A DNA stretch of 40,059 nt from an uncultured Shinella sp. (GCF_946479415.1 NZ_CAMLFY010000034.1:1-40059), one strand, 5' to 3'; numbered from the stretch's first letter, positions 15,251 to 24,390 are shown. The notes: generated from the letters alone by a model not told the origin. Numbers and translations are program-made.

Positions 15251-18200
15251 TGTCGGGCGAGGCGAGCGGGATGAACGATGGCGGCAAGGCGGGCTTTACC
15301 GCGCTTTTCATTCGCCGGCCGATCCTGGCCCTCGTGCTCAACACGCTGATCATCATTGCTGGCCTTGCCGCCTTCACCGGCGTCGAAATCCGCGAATTGC
15401 CCTCCGTCGATCAGCCGGTCATCAGCGTCACCACCGATTTCGACGGCGCATCGCCGGAAACCATCGACCGCGAACTGACCGATGTCATCGAGGGTGGCGT
15501 TTCGCGCGTGCAGGGCATCAAGAAGATCTCCTCCGTCTCGTCCTTCGGCCGCAGCCGCGTGACGCTGGAATTCTCCGACACGACCGATATCAACCAGGCC
15601 GCTAACGACGTGCGCGATGCGCTCGGCCGCGTGACCAACCAGCTGCCCGACGACGCCGACGACCCGCGCGTCGTGAAAGCGGATGCGGACAGCCAGCCGA
15701 TCATGCGCCTTGCGCTGACCTCCGACACCCTGTCGCTGGAAGACCTGACGCTGCTGGCCGAAAACGAGATCACCGACCGCCTTGCCTCCGTCGAGGGCGT
15801 TGCCGACGTCGCCGTTTATGGCGACCAGGAGAAGATTTTTCGCGTCGATGTCGATCAGGCGAAGCTTGCCGCGCGTGGGCTGACGGTCGCTGACCTGCGC
15901 AATGCGCTCGCAACCGCCGCCTTCGACGTGCCGGCCGGTTCGTTGAAGAGCCAGAGCCAGGACATCACGGTTCGCGCCACGGCCGACCTGACCAAGCCGT
16001 CCGATTTCGAAAGCCTCATTCTCAAAAACCACGTGCGCCTCGGCGACGTCGCCATGGTCACGCTCGGCCCGGACGAGGGCTCGACGGCGCTGCGCTCGAA
16101 CGGGCGGCAGGGCATCGGCCTCGGCATCATCCGCCAGGCACAGTCGAACACGCTCGATATCTCCGCCGGCGTCAAGCAGATGGTCGCGCAGTTCGGCACG
16201 ATCCTGCCCGAGGGCACGCAGATCAAAATCACCAGCGATGACGCCGTCTTCATCGATGGTGCGATCCACGAGGTGGAGATCGCGCTTGTCGTCGCCGTGC
16301 TGATCGTGACGCTCGTCATCTATCTCTTCCTGCTCGACTGGCGCGCGACGCTCATCCCGACGATCAGCATGCCGATCGCGCTGATCGGCACCATTGCGGC
16401 GATCTATATGGCGGGCTTCTCCGTCAACATCCTGACGCTGCTGGCCATCGTGCTCGCGACCGGCCTCGTGGTGGACGACGCCATCGTGGTCTTGGAAAAC
16501 ATCGTGCGCCGCCGGGCTCAGGGCCTGAAGCCGCGCGCCGCCGCCATTCTCGGCACGCTGGAAGTGTTCTTCGCGGTTATCGCGACGACGGCGACGCTCG
16601 CCGCCGTCTTCGTGCCGCTCTCCTTCCTGCCCGGCCAGGCGGGGCGGCTCTTCCGAGAATTCGGCTTCGTGCTCGCCTTCGCCATCCTGCTTTCCTCCTT
16701 CGTGGCGCTGACGCTCTGCCCGATGCTCGCCTCGCGCATGCTGACGAAGGACATGACGCATGAACGTACCGGCATCCTCGCCCGCATCGGCGGTGCCGCC
16801 TCGCGCTTCTACCGCGCCTCGCTCAGCGCCTGCCTCGGCGCGCCCTTCATAGTCTTCATCGTCGCGCTGCTCTTCACGGCGGCGGGCGCCACCTCGTTCT
16901 TCACCATCAAGTCCGAGCTGACGCCGACCGAGGACCGCTCGATGGTGATGCTGCGCATCAACGCGCCACAGGGCGTGTCGCTGGAATATGCGCAGGACCA
17001 GATGAAGATCATCGAGGACAAGCTGCGCCCGCTCTATGATGACGGCGAGATCGTCAACATCTTCTCCATTTCGGGGCAGGGCGGTTCGACCAATAGCGGC
17101 TTCATGGTGCTGACGCTCGCGCCGTGGAGCGAGCGCGAGCGCTCGCAACAGCAGATCGTGCAGGATATCAACAAGGCCGTCGCCGAGGTGCCCTCGGTGC
17201 GCGCTTTCGCACAGCAGCCGAACAGTCTCGGCATTCGCGGCGCCGGCAACGGCCTGCAGGTGGCGCTTGTCGGCAACGACTATACCAAGCTCGGCAATGC
17301 CGCGGCGGAGCTCGTGCGCAAGATCGAGGACAGCGGCCGCTTCCAGAACGTGCGCCTCAATTACGAGGCCAATCAGGCGCAGCTTTCCGTGACCGTCGAC
17401 CGCGAGCGCGCGGCCGATCTCGGCATCGACATCACGGGTCTTTCCGCCGCCTTGCAGGCGATGCTGGAGGGCACGAGCGTCGTCGATATCTATGTCGACG
17501 GGCAGTCCTATCCGGTCAAACTGTCCTCCACCACGACGCCCATCAACGATCCGATGGATCTCGAAAACATCTTCCTGAAGACCGGCGACGGCAAGATCGT
17601 GCCGATGTCCTCCATCGCGACGCTGGAAGAGAAGGCCGTTGCGCCGCAGCTTTCGCGCGAGCAGCAGCTGCGTGCCGTTTCGCTCTCCGCGGGCCTCAAG
17701 GATGGGCTGGCGTTGGGTGATGCGCTCACCATGGTCGAGGAAATGGCCAAGCCCCTGCTGCCCGAGGGTTCACGCCTGATGCCGATGGCAGAAGCCGCCT
17801 CGCTGCAGGAGAATTCGAGCGGCCTCATCATCACCTTCGGCTTTGCCATCGCCATCATCTTCCTGGTGCTTTCGGCGCAGTTCGAAAGTTTCGTCAGCGC
17901 GGTCATCATCATGGTGACGGTGCCGCTGGGGCTGGCCTGCGCCGTCTTCGCGATGATCCTGACCGGCACGACGCTGAATATTTACAGCCAGATCGGCCTC
18001 GTGCTTCTGGTCGGCATCATGGCGAAGAACGGCATTCTGATCGTCGAATTCGCCAACCAGCTGCGCGACCAGGGCCAGGATATCCGCAGCGCCATCGAGA
18101 ACGCCTCGAACATCCGCCTGCGTCCGGTCTTGATGACGATGATCGCCACCGTCGTCGGCGCCGTGCCGCTGGTGCTGGCAAGCGGGGCGGGCGCGGAGGC

Positions 18201-18423
18201 GCGCATCTCGCTCGGCTGGGTTCTCGTGGGCGGCCTCGGCCTTGCGACGGTCGTGACGCTCTATCTGACGCCGGTCGCCTATCTCGTGATCGCCCGCTTC
18301 ACCAGCCCGCACGCCGATGAGGAACGCCGCCTTGCCGCCGAGCTCCAGCATGCCGAAATGCTGACGCGCACCCGCGAGAAGGAACAGCCGAAGGAAGAGG
18401 CCCTGCCGCAGGCGGCTGAGTGA
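15250..18423 (+). CDS. RND-family multidrug efflux permease (AcrB/MexB superfamily)
   Basis: The 1057-residue protein has the RND duplicated layout: TM1 (about 20-40), a large periplasmic loop, TM2-TM6 (about 340-500), TM7, a second loop, and TM8-TM12 (about 855-1020). TM4 contains the proton-relay aspartates in ATGLVVDDAIVVLENI (near residues 405-420). The permease exports hydrophobic or amphiphilic compounds using the proton gradient, with the adaptor encoded just upstream. A GTG directly before the ATG is ignored, since ATG at 15250 gives the usual one-base TGATG coupling. The tail after TM12 is charged (LAAELQHAEMLTRTREKEQPKEE). Full length, no lesion. It cannot be assigned to a named pump from sequence alone. 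Confidence 0.95.
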   Translation: MSGEASGMNDGGKAGFTALFIRRPILALVLNTLIIIAGLAAFTGVEIRELPSVDQPVISVTTDFDGASPETIDRELTDVIEGGVSRVQGIKKISSVSSFGRSRVTLEFSDTTDINQAANDVRDALGRVTNQLPDDADDPRVVKADADSQPIMRLALTSDTLSLEDLTLLAENEITDRLASVEGVADVAVYGDQEKIFRVDVDQAKLAARGLTVADLRNALATAAFDVPAGSLKSQSQDITVRATADLTKPSDFESLILKNHVRLGDVAMVTLGPDEGSTALRSNGRQGIGLGIIRQAQSNTLDISAGVKQMVAQFGTILPEGTQIKITSDDAVFIDGAIHEVEIALVVAVLIVTLVIYLFLLDWRATLIPTISMPIALIGTIAAIYMAGFSVNILTLLAIVLATGLVVDDAIVVLENIVRRRAQGLKPRAAAILGTLEVFFAVIATTATLAAVFVPLSFLPGQAGRLFREFGFVLAFAILLSSFVALTLCPMLASRMLTKDMTHERTGILARIGGAASRFYRASLSACLGAPFIVFIVALLFTAAGATSFFTIKSELTPTEDRSMVMLRINAPQGVSLEYAQDQMKIIEDKLRPLYDDGEIVNIFSISGQGGSTNSGFMVLTLAPWSERERSQQQIVQDINKAVAEVPSVRAFAQQPNSLGIRGAGNGLQVALVGNDYTKLGNAAAELVRKIEDSGRFQNVRLNYEANQAQLSVTVDRERAADLGIDITGLSAALQAMLEGTSVVDIYVDGQSYPVKLSSTTTPINDPMDLENIFLKTGDGKIVPMSSIATLEEKAVAPQLSREQQLRAVSLSAGLKDGLALGDALTMVEEMAKPLLPEGSRLMPMAEAASLQENSSGLIITFGFAIAIIFLVLSAQFESFVSAVIIMVTVPLGLACAVFAMILTGTTLNIYSQIGLVLLVGIMAKNGILIVEFANQLRDQGQDIRSAIENASNIRLRPVLMTMIATVVGAVPLVLASGAGAEARISLGWVLVGGLGLATVVTLYLTPVAYLVIARFTSPHADEERRLAAELQHAEMLTRTREKEQPKEEALPQAAE

Positions 18424-18424
18424 G

Positions 18425-18560
18425 AACCCCTCCCCAACCCCTCCCCACAAGGGGGAGGGGCTTAACGCGCGGCACGCTCTGCGAAAGAAATTGAAGGAAA
18501 AGCAAGCTGCTAGCCTTTCTCCCCCCTTGTGGGGGAGATGCCGGCAGGCAGAGAGGGTCT
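18425..18560. repeat. Palindromic intergenic repeat pair (rhizobial mosaic-type element)
   Basis: Two GC-rich palindromes lie here: CCCCTCCCC-ACAAG-GGGGAGGGG (18438-18460) and TCTCCCCC-CTTGT-GGGGGAGA (18518-18538). Their cores (CCCCACAAGGGGGAG and its complement) are also inverted repeats of each other about 80 bp apart, followed by GCCGGCAGGCAGAGAGGG. Such CCCCCACAAGGGGG units are, as I recall, common between rhizobial genes. The first may also terminate the efflux operon. Copy number elsewhere cannot be seen here. Confidence 0.65.
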
Positions 18561-18600
18561 TTATAACGATATTGCGGCTGGACAGCCGGGCGCCAATTTG

Positions 18601-18624
18601 CTGAGTAACCCTCAGAGAGTGAGG
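18601..18624 (+). promoter_or_regulatory. Overlapping inverted repeats around the ribosome site of the D-lactate dehydrogenase-type gene
   Basis: CTGAG-TAACC-CTCAG (18601-18615) and CCTCA-GAGAG-TGAGG (18610-18624) share bases and cannot form together. The second includes the GTGAGG presumed to bind the ribosome, 8-9 bp before the ATG. This could be a translation switch or simply an operator; both stems are only five pairs. Confidence 0.3.
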
Positions 18625-18632
18625 ATATTACC

Positions 18633-20045
18633 ATGGCATTGGCGGATATCAGGACGGGCCAACGCAACGAAACGGGGATCGCGGAAGCGATAACCCGGCT
18701 TTCCGAGCGCTTTGGCACGCGGTTGCAGACCGGCGAGGCGATCCGCACGCAGCACGCCCACACCACCACCTACATTCCCGCCCAGCTTCCCGATGCCGTC
18801 GTCTTCGTGGAAAATGCCGAGGAGGTGAAGGCGGTCGTCGGGCTCTGCGCGGACCTCAAGGTGCCCGTCATCCCCTTTGGCACAGGCTCTTCACTGGAAG
18901 GGCAGGTCAATGCGCCCTTCGGCGGCATCTCGATCGATTTCAGCAATATGAAGCGCGTTATCGAGGTGAATGCCGAGGATCTCGATTGCACCGTCGAGCC
19001 CGGCATCACCCGCGAGGAGCTCAACATATATCTGCGCGATACCGGCCTGTTCTTCCCCATCGATCCCGGCGCCAATGCCTCGATCGGCGGCATGGCCTCG
19101 ACGCGCGCTTCCGGCACCAATGCCGTGCGCTACGGCACGATGAAGGACAATGTGCTGGCCCTGACCGCCGTCACGGCGACGGGCGAGGAGATCCGCACCG
19201 CCCGGCGGGCGCGCAAGTCCTCGGCTGGCTATGACCTCACGCGCCTTCTCGTCGGCGCGGAGGGCACGCTCGGCGTCCTGACCTCCGTGACCCTGCGCCT
19301 GCAAGGCATCCCCGCCGTCATCGCCGGCGGCATCTGCGGTTTCCCGACGCTGAAGGATGCCAGCAATGCGGTGATCATGACGATCCAGCTCGGCATCCCC
19401 GTCGCCCGCATCGAACTGCTCAACACGTTGCAGATCAAGGCCTGCAACGCCTATTCCGGCCTTGAACTGCCGGAGCAGCCGACGCTGTTCGTGGAGTTCC
19501 ACGGCACGGAGGAGAGCGTGCGCCTGCAATCGGAAGAGTTCGGCGCCATTGCCGCCGAATGCGGCGGCGGCGAATTCCACTGGAGTGCCGATGCCGAGGA
19601 GCGGGCAAAGCTCTGGAAGGCCCGGCACAATGTCTATTGGGCCTCGAAGGCCCTTCGCCCCGGCTATGAGGCGATCGCCACCGACGTCTGCGTGCCGATC
19701 TCGCGTCTCGCCGATTGCGTGGCGGAGACCGAGCGCGATATCGAGGAGCACGGCCTGCTGGCGCCGATCGTCGGCCATGCGGGCGACGGCAATTTCCATG
19801 TCTGCGTGGTCTTCGACGACAAGGACCCGGCTTATGTCGAAAAGGTCGAGGCCTTTGTCGGTCGCCTCAATGCGCGCGCGCTCTCCATGGATGGCACCTG
19901 CACGGGCGAGCATGGTGTCGGACAAGGCAAGCAGGCTTTCCTGCCGACGGAGCTCGGCGGTTCGGTGACCCTGATGAAGCAGATCAAGCAGGCGCTTGAT
20001 CCCCACAACATTCTCAACCCCGGCAAGATTTTTTCGACCCTGTAG
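18633..20045 (+). CDS. FAD-linked oxidase: D-lactate dehydrogenase (cytochrome) / glycolate oxidase GlcD family
   Basis: The 470-residue protein has an N-terminal FAD-binding PCMH domain (about 50-230) with PFGTGSSLEGQV, DLDCTVEPGITREELN and the Gly-rich DPGANASIGGMASTRASGTNAVRYG. The C-terminal FAD-linked oxidase domain has GHAGDGNFHV and GEHGVGQGK, whose His/Glu residues bind the active-site metal and substrate carboxylate, and ends DPHNILNPGKIF. Enzymes of this family oxidise 2-hydroxy acids such as D-lactate or glycolate and pass electrons to the respiratory chain. Without glcE and glcF beside it a single-subunit D-lactate dehydrogenase is the likelier role, but D-2-hydroxyglutarate or another hydroxy acid is possible. 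Start supported by GTGAGG upstream. AsmA follows 51 bp later on the same strand. Confidence 0.9.
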   Translation: MALADIRTGQRNETGIAEAITRLSERFGTRLQTGEAIRTQHAHTTTYIPAQLPDAVVFVENAEEVKAVVGLCADLKVPVIPFGTGSSLEGQVNAPFGGISIDFSNMKRVIEVNAEDLDCTVEPGITREELNIYLRDTGLFFPIDPGANASIGGMASTRASGTNAVRYGTMKDNVLALTAVTATGEEIRTARRARKSSAGYDLTRLLVGAEGTLGVLTSVTLRLQGIPAVIAGGICGFPTLKDASNAVIMTIQLGIPVARIELLNTLQIKACNAYSGLELPEQPTLFVEFHGTEESVRLQSEEFGAIAAECGGGEFHWSADAEERAKLWKARHNVYWASKALRPGYEAIATDVCVPISRLADCVAETERDIEEHGLLAPIVGHAGDGNFHVCVVFDDKDPAYVEKVEAFVGRLNARALSMDGTCTGEHGVGQGKQAFLPTELGGSVTLMKQIKQALDPHNILNPGKIFSTL

Positions 20046-20096
20046 CGGCACTTCGCGTTATCCTGACGCGGGTCATTGGAATTCGAGGCATGCGGC

Positions 20097-23000
20097 GTGC
20101 TTTCTAGGATCATGCTTATCGGTGGCGGCCTGGTGGTCGTGGCGCTCTTCGCGGCGCTGCTGGCGCCGCTCTTCATCGACTGGACGAGTTTCCGGCAGGA
20201 TTTCGAGCGGGAGGCGAGCCGCATCATGGGCCGCCCCGTCACCGTGCATGGCAGCGTCGATGCGCGTCTCATCCCGTTCCCGTCCGTGACGCTCAACGAC
20301 GTGCGCGTCGGTTCGCCGGAGGATGGCAAGCCGCTGGTCGAGGTCGCGCGTTTCTCGATGGACGCGGAGCTTGCACCGTTCCTCTCCGGCGAAGCGCTGA
20401 TCTTCGATATGCGCATCGAGGAGCCGAAGGCCCGCGTCAAGCTCTTCCAGGACGGCACGCTTGATTGGGCGCGGGGCCGAAAGTCCAATATTCCCGCCCG
20501 CACCGTCATTCTCGAAAACGTTGCGATCACCGGCGGCGATATCGAGTTCGTCGACGAGCAGACGGGCCGCACGCGCCACGTCACCGGGCTCGACGCGCAG
20601 ATTTCGGCAAAAACACTGGCCGGTCCCTGGCGCATCGATGGGCGCGGTGCGCTCGATGGGGAAAGCGGTGCCTTCCAGCTGTCGAGCGGGCAGGTGGAGA
20701 ACGGCGCGCTATCCATGCGCGCCCGCATCGTCCCCGATAATCTCGCGTTTACCGCCGATCTCGACGGTGCGTTGAAGGTGGTCGATTTCCGCCCGCAATA
20801 TCAGGGCGGTTTCACCGTTTCCGAAAAGCCGCGCGCCAAGGGCGAGGCGCCGGGCGATCCGATCCGCATTGCCGGTAAATTCGAGCTTTCGAACGAGCGC
20901 GTGCGCATTCCCGAATACCGTCTCGAAGCTGGTCCCGCCGCCGATCCCTATGTGGTAACGGGGGAGGCGACGCTGGATACCGGCCGCGCGCCGGAATTCC
21001 TGTTGATCGCCGATGGCCAGCAGATCGACGTTTCGCGCATCGGCGCCAGCGGCGAGACCGGCAAGACCGGCCGTGATCCGCAGCTTTCCGCCCGCCAGCG
21101 GCTTCAGGTACTGCTCGCCATCGCCGCCGATATTCCGATCCCGCAGGTGCCCGGCCGCGCCAGTCTCTTCCTGCCCGCCGTCGTGGTCGGCGATACGACG
21201 GTGCGCGAAATCCGTCTCGACGTGAAGCCTGATGGCGATGGCTGGCGCATCGACCGGGCGGATGCGCAGCTGCCGGGCCGCACAGCACTAGAGGCGAAGG
21301 GGCGGCTGACATTGCGCGACAACCGCGGCTTCGTCGGCAATCTCCTGATCGCGTCCAACCAGCCGTCCGGCCTTGCCGCCTGGCTTGCCGGCTCCGTCGA
21401 TCCCGAAATTCGCAAGCTGAAGACGGCGGGCTTTTCCGCCGACGTAAATCTGACCGACGAGTTGCAGCGCTTCGAGAACCTCGAAATCGCCATTGGCGGC
21501 GCGTCGTTGAACGGCCGGCTGGAACGCGAATCCCGCAGCGATGCCGCGCCGACCCTCTCGCTGGAGTTGCGCGGCAACGAGGTGCAGCTGGAATCGCTGC
21601 AGGCGCTCACCGGCCTCGTTGCCGGCGATGCGTCGCTCGGCACGCTCGCGGACCATGCGATGGCGCTGGACATCAAGGCGGACCGCTTTACCGCCTTCGG
21701 CGAAACCGCCTCCGGCGTCAATGCGGCGCTGTCGGTGAAGGACGGCCTGCTCACGCTGAGCCGCCTCGACATTGCTGGCCTGGAAGGGGCGAGCCTCTCC
21801 GCCAGCGGGACCCTCGGCGGGACGCTGCTGGCGCCCAGCGCCGGCATCGACATCAAGCTGAAGGCGGAGGCCATGCGGCCGATCGCGGATCTCCTAACAC
21901 GCCACCTGCCGGCTCATCCGCTTCTCAGCCGTTTCGTCGCCAGCGCCGGCTATTATGACAATGCCGACCTCTCCATTCGCGCGACGATGGCCGAGGACAA
22001 GCCGGCGACGCTGACCGTCACCGGACCTGTCAACGAAGGACGTCTGGAGTTGAACGTCTCGGCGGAAACGCCGGCCGATCTCCTCGCCGGCAAAAACTTC
22101 GAGCTTGAAGGTAGCCTGTTCAACCCGCAATCCGTCGTGCTCGCCGGGCAGATTGGACTTGATCCGCTGCCTTTCGACGCCGAGCCTGATGGCAGCGCCA
22201 CCATCCGCGTGACGCAGCCGGCGGAGGGGTCGGCAACGGTCTCCGCCGCCTTCAATGCCGGCAGCACGACGATTTCGGCGAAGGGTACGGCCGGTCTTGC
22301 CGCTGACGGCTTCCTAAACGGCACGCTCGCAATCACGGCGAAAAGTGACGATATCGAGCCGTATCTGATGATGAACGGTGTCGCCGTGCCCCAGGCGGGA
22401 GCGGGGTTGCCGATCTCCTTGCAGGCCTCGGTCGCGACCACGCCCGAAGCCATCGCCATCGCGGACATTACAGGTACAGCCGACCGCAACGCGTTTTCCG
22501 GTAATCTGAACTTCGATCGTGCGGCGACGGTGCTCAAGGGCACGGGCGCGCTGCGCTTCGATACGGTCGACTTCGCCTTCCTTGCCGAGGCCATTGCCAG
22601 TCCGATGCAGGATGTCGTCGAAGGCGGGCTCAATGCCGCGCCGCTGGTGCAGCCGCTCCAGGACGCCGCCGATGTCTCGATTGCGCTGTCGGCCGGCTCC
22701 TTCTGGCCGGGGCTCTATGGCGCGGTGGAGGATTTCAAGGGCAATCTCCAGTGGAAGGGTGGCGAGCTGACGCTGGATAACATGGATGGCGGCTGGCTCG
22801 GTGGACGGCTTTCGGGCCGTCTCAAGGTCGCCAATGCCGATGAGAACGGCCTCTTCGAGGCGCGTGCCCGGCTGACGGGCGCGGATCTCTCGAAGATCGC
22901 CTGGGCCGGGCGGCAAGGCGCCGTCGCCACCGGCAAGGCGGATGTGACGCTGGCCGTCGATGCCTCGGGCAAGAGCATCCGGAGCATGGTCGAGGGTGCA

Positions 23001-23885
23001 AGCGGCTCCGGCGAAGTTCATGTTTCGGATCTGACGTTGCATGGGCTTGATACCGCGGCGCTGCCGGCGCTACTGGCGAATGCGGATCGTATTGAAGGGG
23101 ACGTGACGCCGGAGCGGGTCGCGGGCTTTGCTGCCGAGGCGGTGTTGCAGAAGGAAGCCACCTTTGACGACGTGCGCATTCCCTTCGCGCTGGCCGGCGG
23201 CAAGCTGCGCGTTCAAAGCGTGACGGCCGAGGATGCCAGGGCGGCACTGACCGGCGATGCAGATGTCGATCTCGCCGACGATACCATGACGGCGCGCCTT
23301 GCCGTCAGCTACAAGGCGGGCGAAGAGGCACTGGCAGGAGCCGAGCCCGAAGTGGTGCTTGGATATCGCGGGCTTGTCGAGGCGCCCGGTTTCGAGATGG
23401 ATGTGCAGCCGCTGGCCAATTTCCTGTCGCTGCGCCGTTTCGAGACGGAGCGCCGGCGCGTCGAGACCTTGCAGGCCAATGTGCTGGAAAAGCAGCGCCT
23501 GCGCCGCGAAGCCGCCCTTTATCGCTCCCGTGCCGAGGCGCGGGCAGCGCTTGCCGAGGCGACACGTTTGCAGGCGGAGGAGGAAGCCCGCCGCAGGGCG
23601 GAAGCGCTTGAGCGGCTGGAACAGGAACGCTCCACGCGGGCCGCTGCCGAGGATGCCGAACGTGCGCGCCGCAAGGCTGCGGATGACGAGCGGCGTCTCA
23701 AGGAGGCGGAGCAGGAAGCACGCCGGCTTGCCGAACAGCGGGCGGCCGAGGAGGCGCGAAAGGCCGAGGATGAAGCCAGACAGCGCCGCCTTGTATCGCC
23801 CGGCGAGGGTGTCGAGCGCGGCGATGATCTGCCGCCGGTCGATGGCGGCCAGCTGAATTTCGATGGCCTGCCGGGAGTCAACTGA
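20097..23885 (+). CDS. AsmA-family envelope protein with C-terminal coiled coil
   Basis: This very large protein (1262 residues) has one N-terminal membrane helix (LIGGGLVVVALFAALLAPLFI, about 7-27) followed by the AsmA start DWTSFRQDFEREASRIMGRPVTVHGSVDARLIPFPSVTLNDVRVG. A long beta-rich repeat region runs to about residue 1115, with many LxxxxLxGRLxG-type strands and a C-terminal AsmA-like segment. AsmA-like proteins are periplasmic bridge proteins linked to phospholipid transport and outer-membrane assembly. Residues about 1118-1233 are an almost uninterrupted Glu/Arg/Ala coiled coil, an unusual tail for the family. The GTG at 20097 (MLSRIMLIGG) is chosen for GAGG eight bases upstream; a TTG at 20076 is also in frame. 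The last eight bases overlap the convergent RHH gene. Confidence 0.87.
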   Translation: MLSRIMLIGGGLVVVALFAALLAPLFIDWTSFRQDFEREASRIMGRPVTVHGSVDARLIPFPSVTLNDVRVGSPEDGKPLVEVARFSMDAELAPFLSGEALIFDMRIEEPKARVKLFQDGTLDWARGRKSNIPARTVILENVAITGGDIEFVDEQTGRTRHVTGLDAQISAKTLAGPWRIDGRGALDGESGAFQLSSGQVENGALSMRARIVPDNLAFTADLDGALKVVDFRPQYQGGFTVSEKPRAKGEAPGDPIRIAGKFELSNERVRIPEYRLEAGPAADPYVVTGEATLDTGRAPEFLLIADGQQIDVSRIGASGETGKTGRDPQLSARQRLQVLLAIAADIPIPQVPGRASLFLPAVVVGDTTVREIRLDVKPDGDGWRIDRADAQLPGRTALEAKGRLTLRDNRGFVGNLLIASNQPSGLAAWLAGSVDPEIRKLKTAGFSADVNLTDELQRFENLEIAIGGASLNGRLERESRSDAAPTLSLELRGNEVQLESLQALTGLVAGDASLGTLADHAMALDIKADRFTAFGETASGVNAALSVKDGLLTLSRLDIAGLEGASLSASGTLGGTLLAPSAGIDIKLKAEAMRPIADLLTRHLPAHPLLSRFVASAGYYDNADLSIRATMAEDKPATLTVTGPVNEGRLELNVSAETPADLLAGKNFELEGSLFNPQSVVLAGQIGLDPLPFDAEPDGSATIRVTQPAEGSATVSAAFNAGSTTISAKGTAGLAADGFLNGTLAITAKSDDIEPYLMMNGVAVPQAGAGLPISLQASVATTPEAIAIADITGTADRNAFSGNLNFDRAATVLKGTGALRFDTVDFAFLAEAIASPMQDVVEGGLNAAPLVQPLQDAADVSIALSAGSFWPGLYGAVEDFKGNLQWKGGELTLDNMDGGWLGGRLSGRLKVANADENGLFEARARLTGADLSKIAWAGRQGAVATGKADVTLAVDASGKSIRSMVEGASGSGEVHVSDLTLHGLDTAALPALLANADRIEGDVTPERVAGFAAEAVLQKEATFDDVRIPFALAGGKLRVQSVTAEDARAALTGDADVDLADDTMTARLAVSYKAGEEALAGAEPEVVLGYRGLVEAPGFEMDVQPLANFLSLRRFETERRRVETLQANVLEKQRLRREAALYRSRAEARAALAEATRLQAEEEARRRAEALERLEQERSTRAAAEDAERARRKAADDERRLKEAEQEARRLAEQRAAEEARKAEDEARQRRLVSPGEGVERGDDLPPVDGGQLNFDGLPGVN

Positions 23886-24108
23886 CCGGGCTGCCGGCGA
23901 CCCGTTCCTTCAGCCATTCCAGCACATAGAGCCGCAGCGCCGAGGAGAGATTGTCGTCCACGGCGCGTGTGTCGTCGATCTCGCGGATGAGGGCGGCCAG
24001 CGGCAGCGCCCGCCCGTCGGCGATGCCCTTCAACATGTCGTGGAAGGCTGGCTCCAGCGAAAAACTCGTGCGGTGCCCGTGTAGCGTCGTGGAATATTTG
24101 CGGATCAT
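23878..24108 (-). CDS. Ribbon-helix-helix domain protein
   Basis: This 76-residue protein has a short beta strand and two helices: KYSTTLHGHRTSFSLEPAFHDMLKGIADGRALPLAALIREID. The pattern matches the RHH_4 family, in which a dimer's paired strands (TSFSLE) would insert into the DNA major groove. The family is common in alphaproteobacteria and has no defined target. The 3' end overlaps the convergent AsmA gene by eight bases (TGA codons in opposite strands), so there is no space for a separate terminator. It is the third gene after sspB and the DUF4169 gene, 68 bp from the latter, and probably shares their transcript. A role in autoregulation of the cluster is only a guess. Confidence 0.82.
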   Translation of the reverse strand: MIRKYSTTLHGHRTSFSLEPAFHDMLKGIADGRALPLAALIREIDDTRAVDDNLSSALRLYVLEWLKERVAGSPVS

Positions 24109-24176
24109 GCCTTGTGCATCGATTCAAGGGTTTGGGAGATCGATTCCGGTTTTCCCGGCAAAGGCTTGAAAAGCTT

Positions 24177-24383
24177 TCAGTCCTTCGTCTCGTCGGGCCG
24201 CTCTGATTGCTCGAGGCGGCCCTGATCGAGGGTCTTTTCCGCTTTCTCGTTGAGGGCGCGCGTCAATGTCTTCTCGGCCTTCGTGCGACCGAAGGTCAGC
24301 CGGTTCTGCTCGGCCTGTTTTTCCTTGTCGGAGCGGGCCTTCTGTTTGCGGAACTGGCGAAGATTGACGACGTCGCCGCTCAT
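24177..24383 (-). CDS. DUF4169 family protein
   Basis: A 68-residue highly charged protein: MSGDVVNLRQFRKQKARSDKEK, then NRLTFGRTKAEKTLTRALNEKAEKTLDQG. The VNLRQFRK motif, the RLTFGRTKAEK segment and the length fit DUF4169, a small alphaproteobacterial family of unknown function predicted to be mostly helical. The ATG at 24383 lies seven bases after the sspB stop; a longer frame starting 32 codons upstream would run backwards into sspB and reads as Arg/Ser-rich shadow sequence, so it is rejected. Its position directly behind sspB suggests a link to the same operon, but no function is known. Confidence 0.82.
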   Translation of the reverse strand: MSGDVVNLRQFRKQKARSDKEKQAEQNRLTFGRTKAEKTLTRALNEKAEKTLDQGRLEQSERPDETKD

Positions 24384-24390
24384 CGGAAAC

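Noticed and set aside
15040..17148. A 702-codon minus-strand frame across the adaptor and permease genes
   Set aside because: Extremely Arg/Asp/His/Glu-rich without any domain pattern; the opposite strand encodes a clear RND pump.
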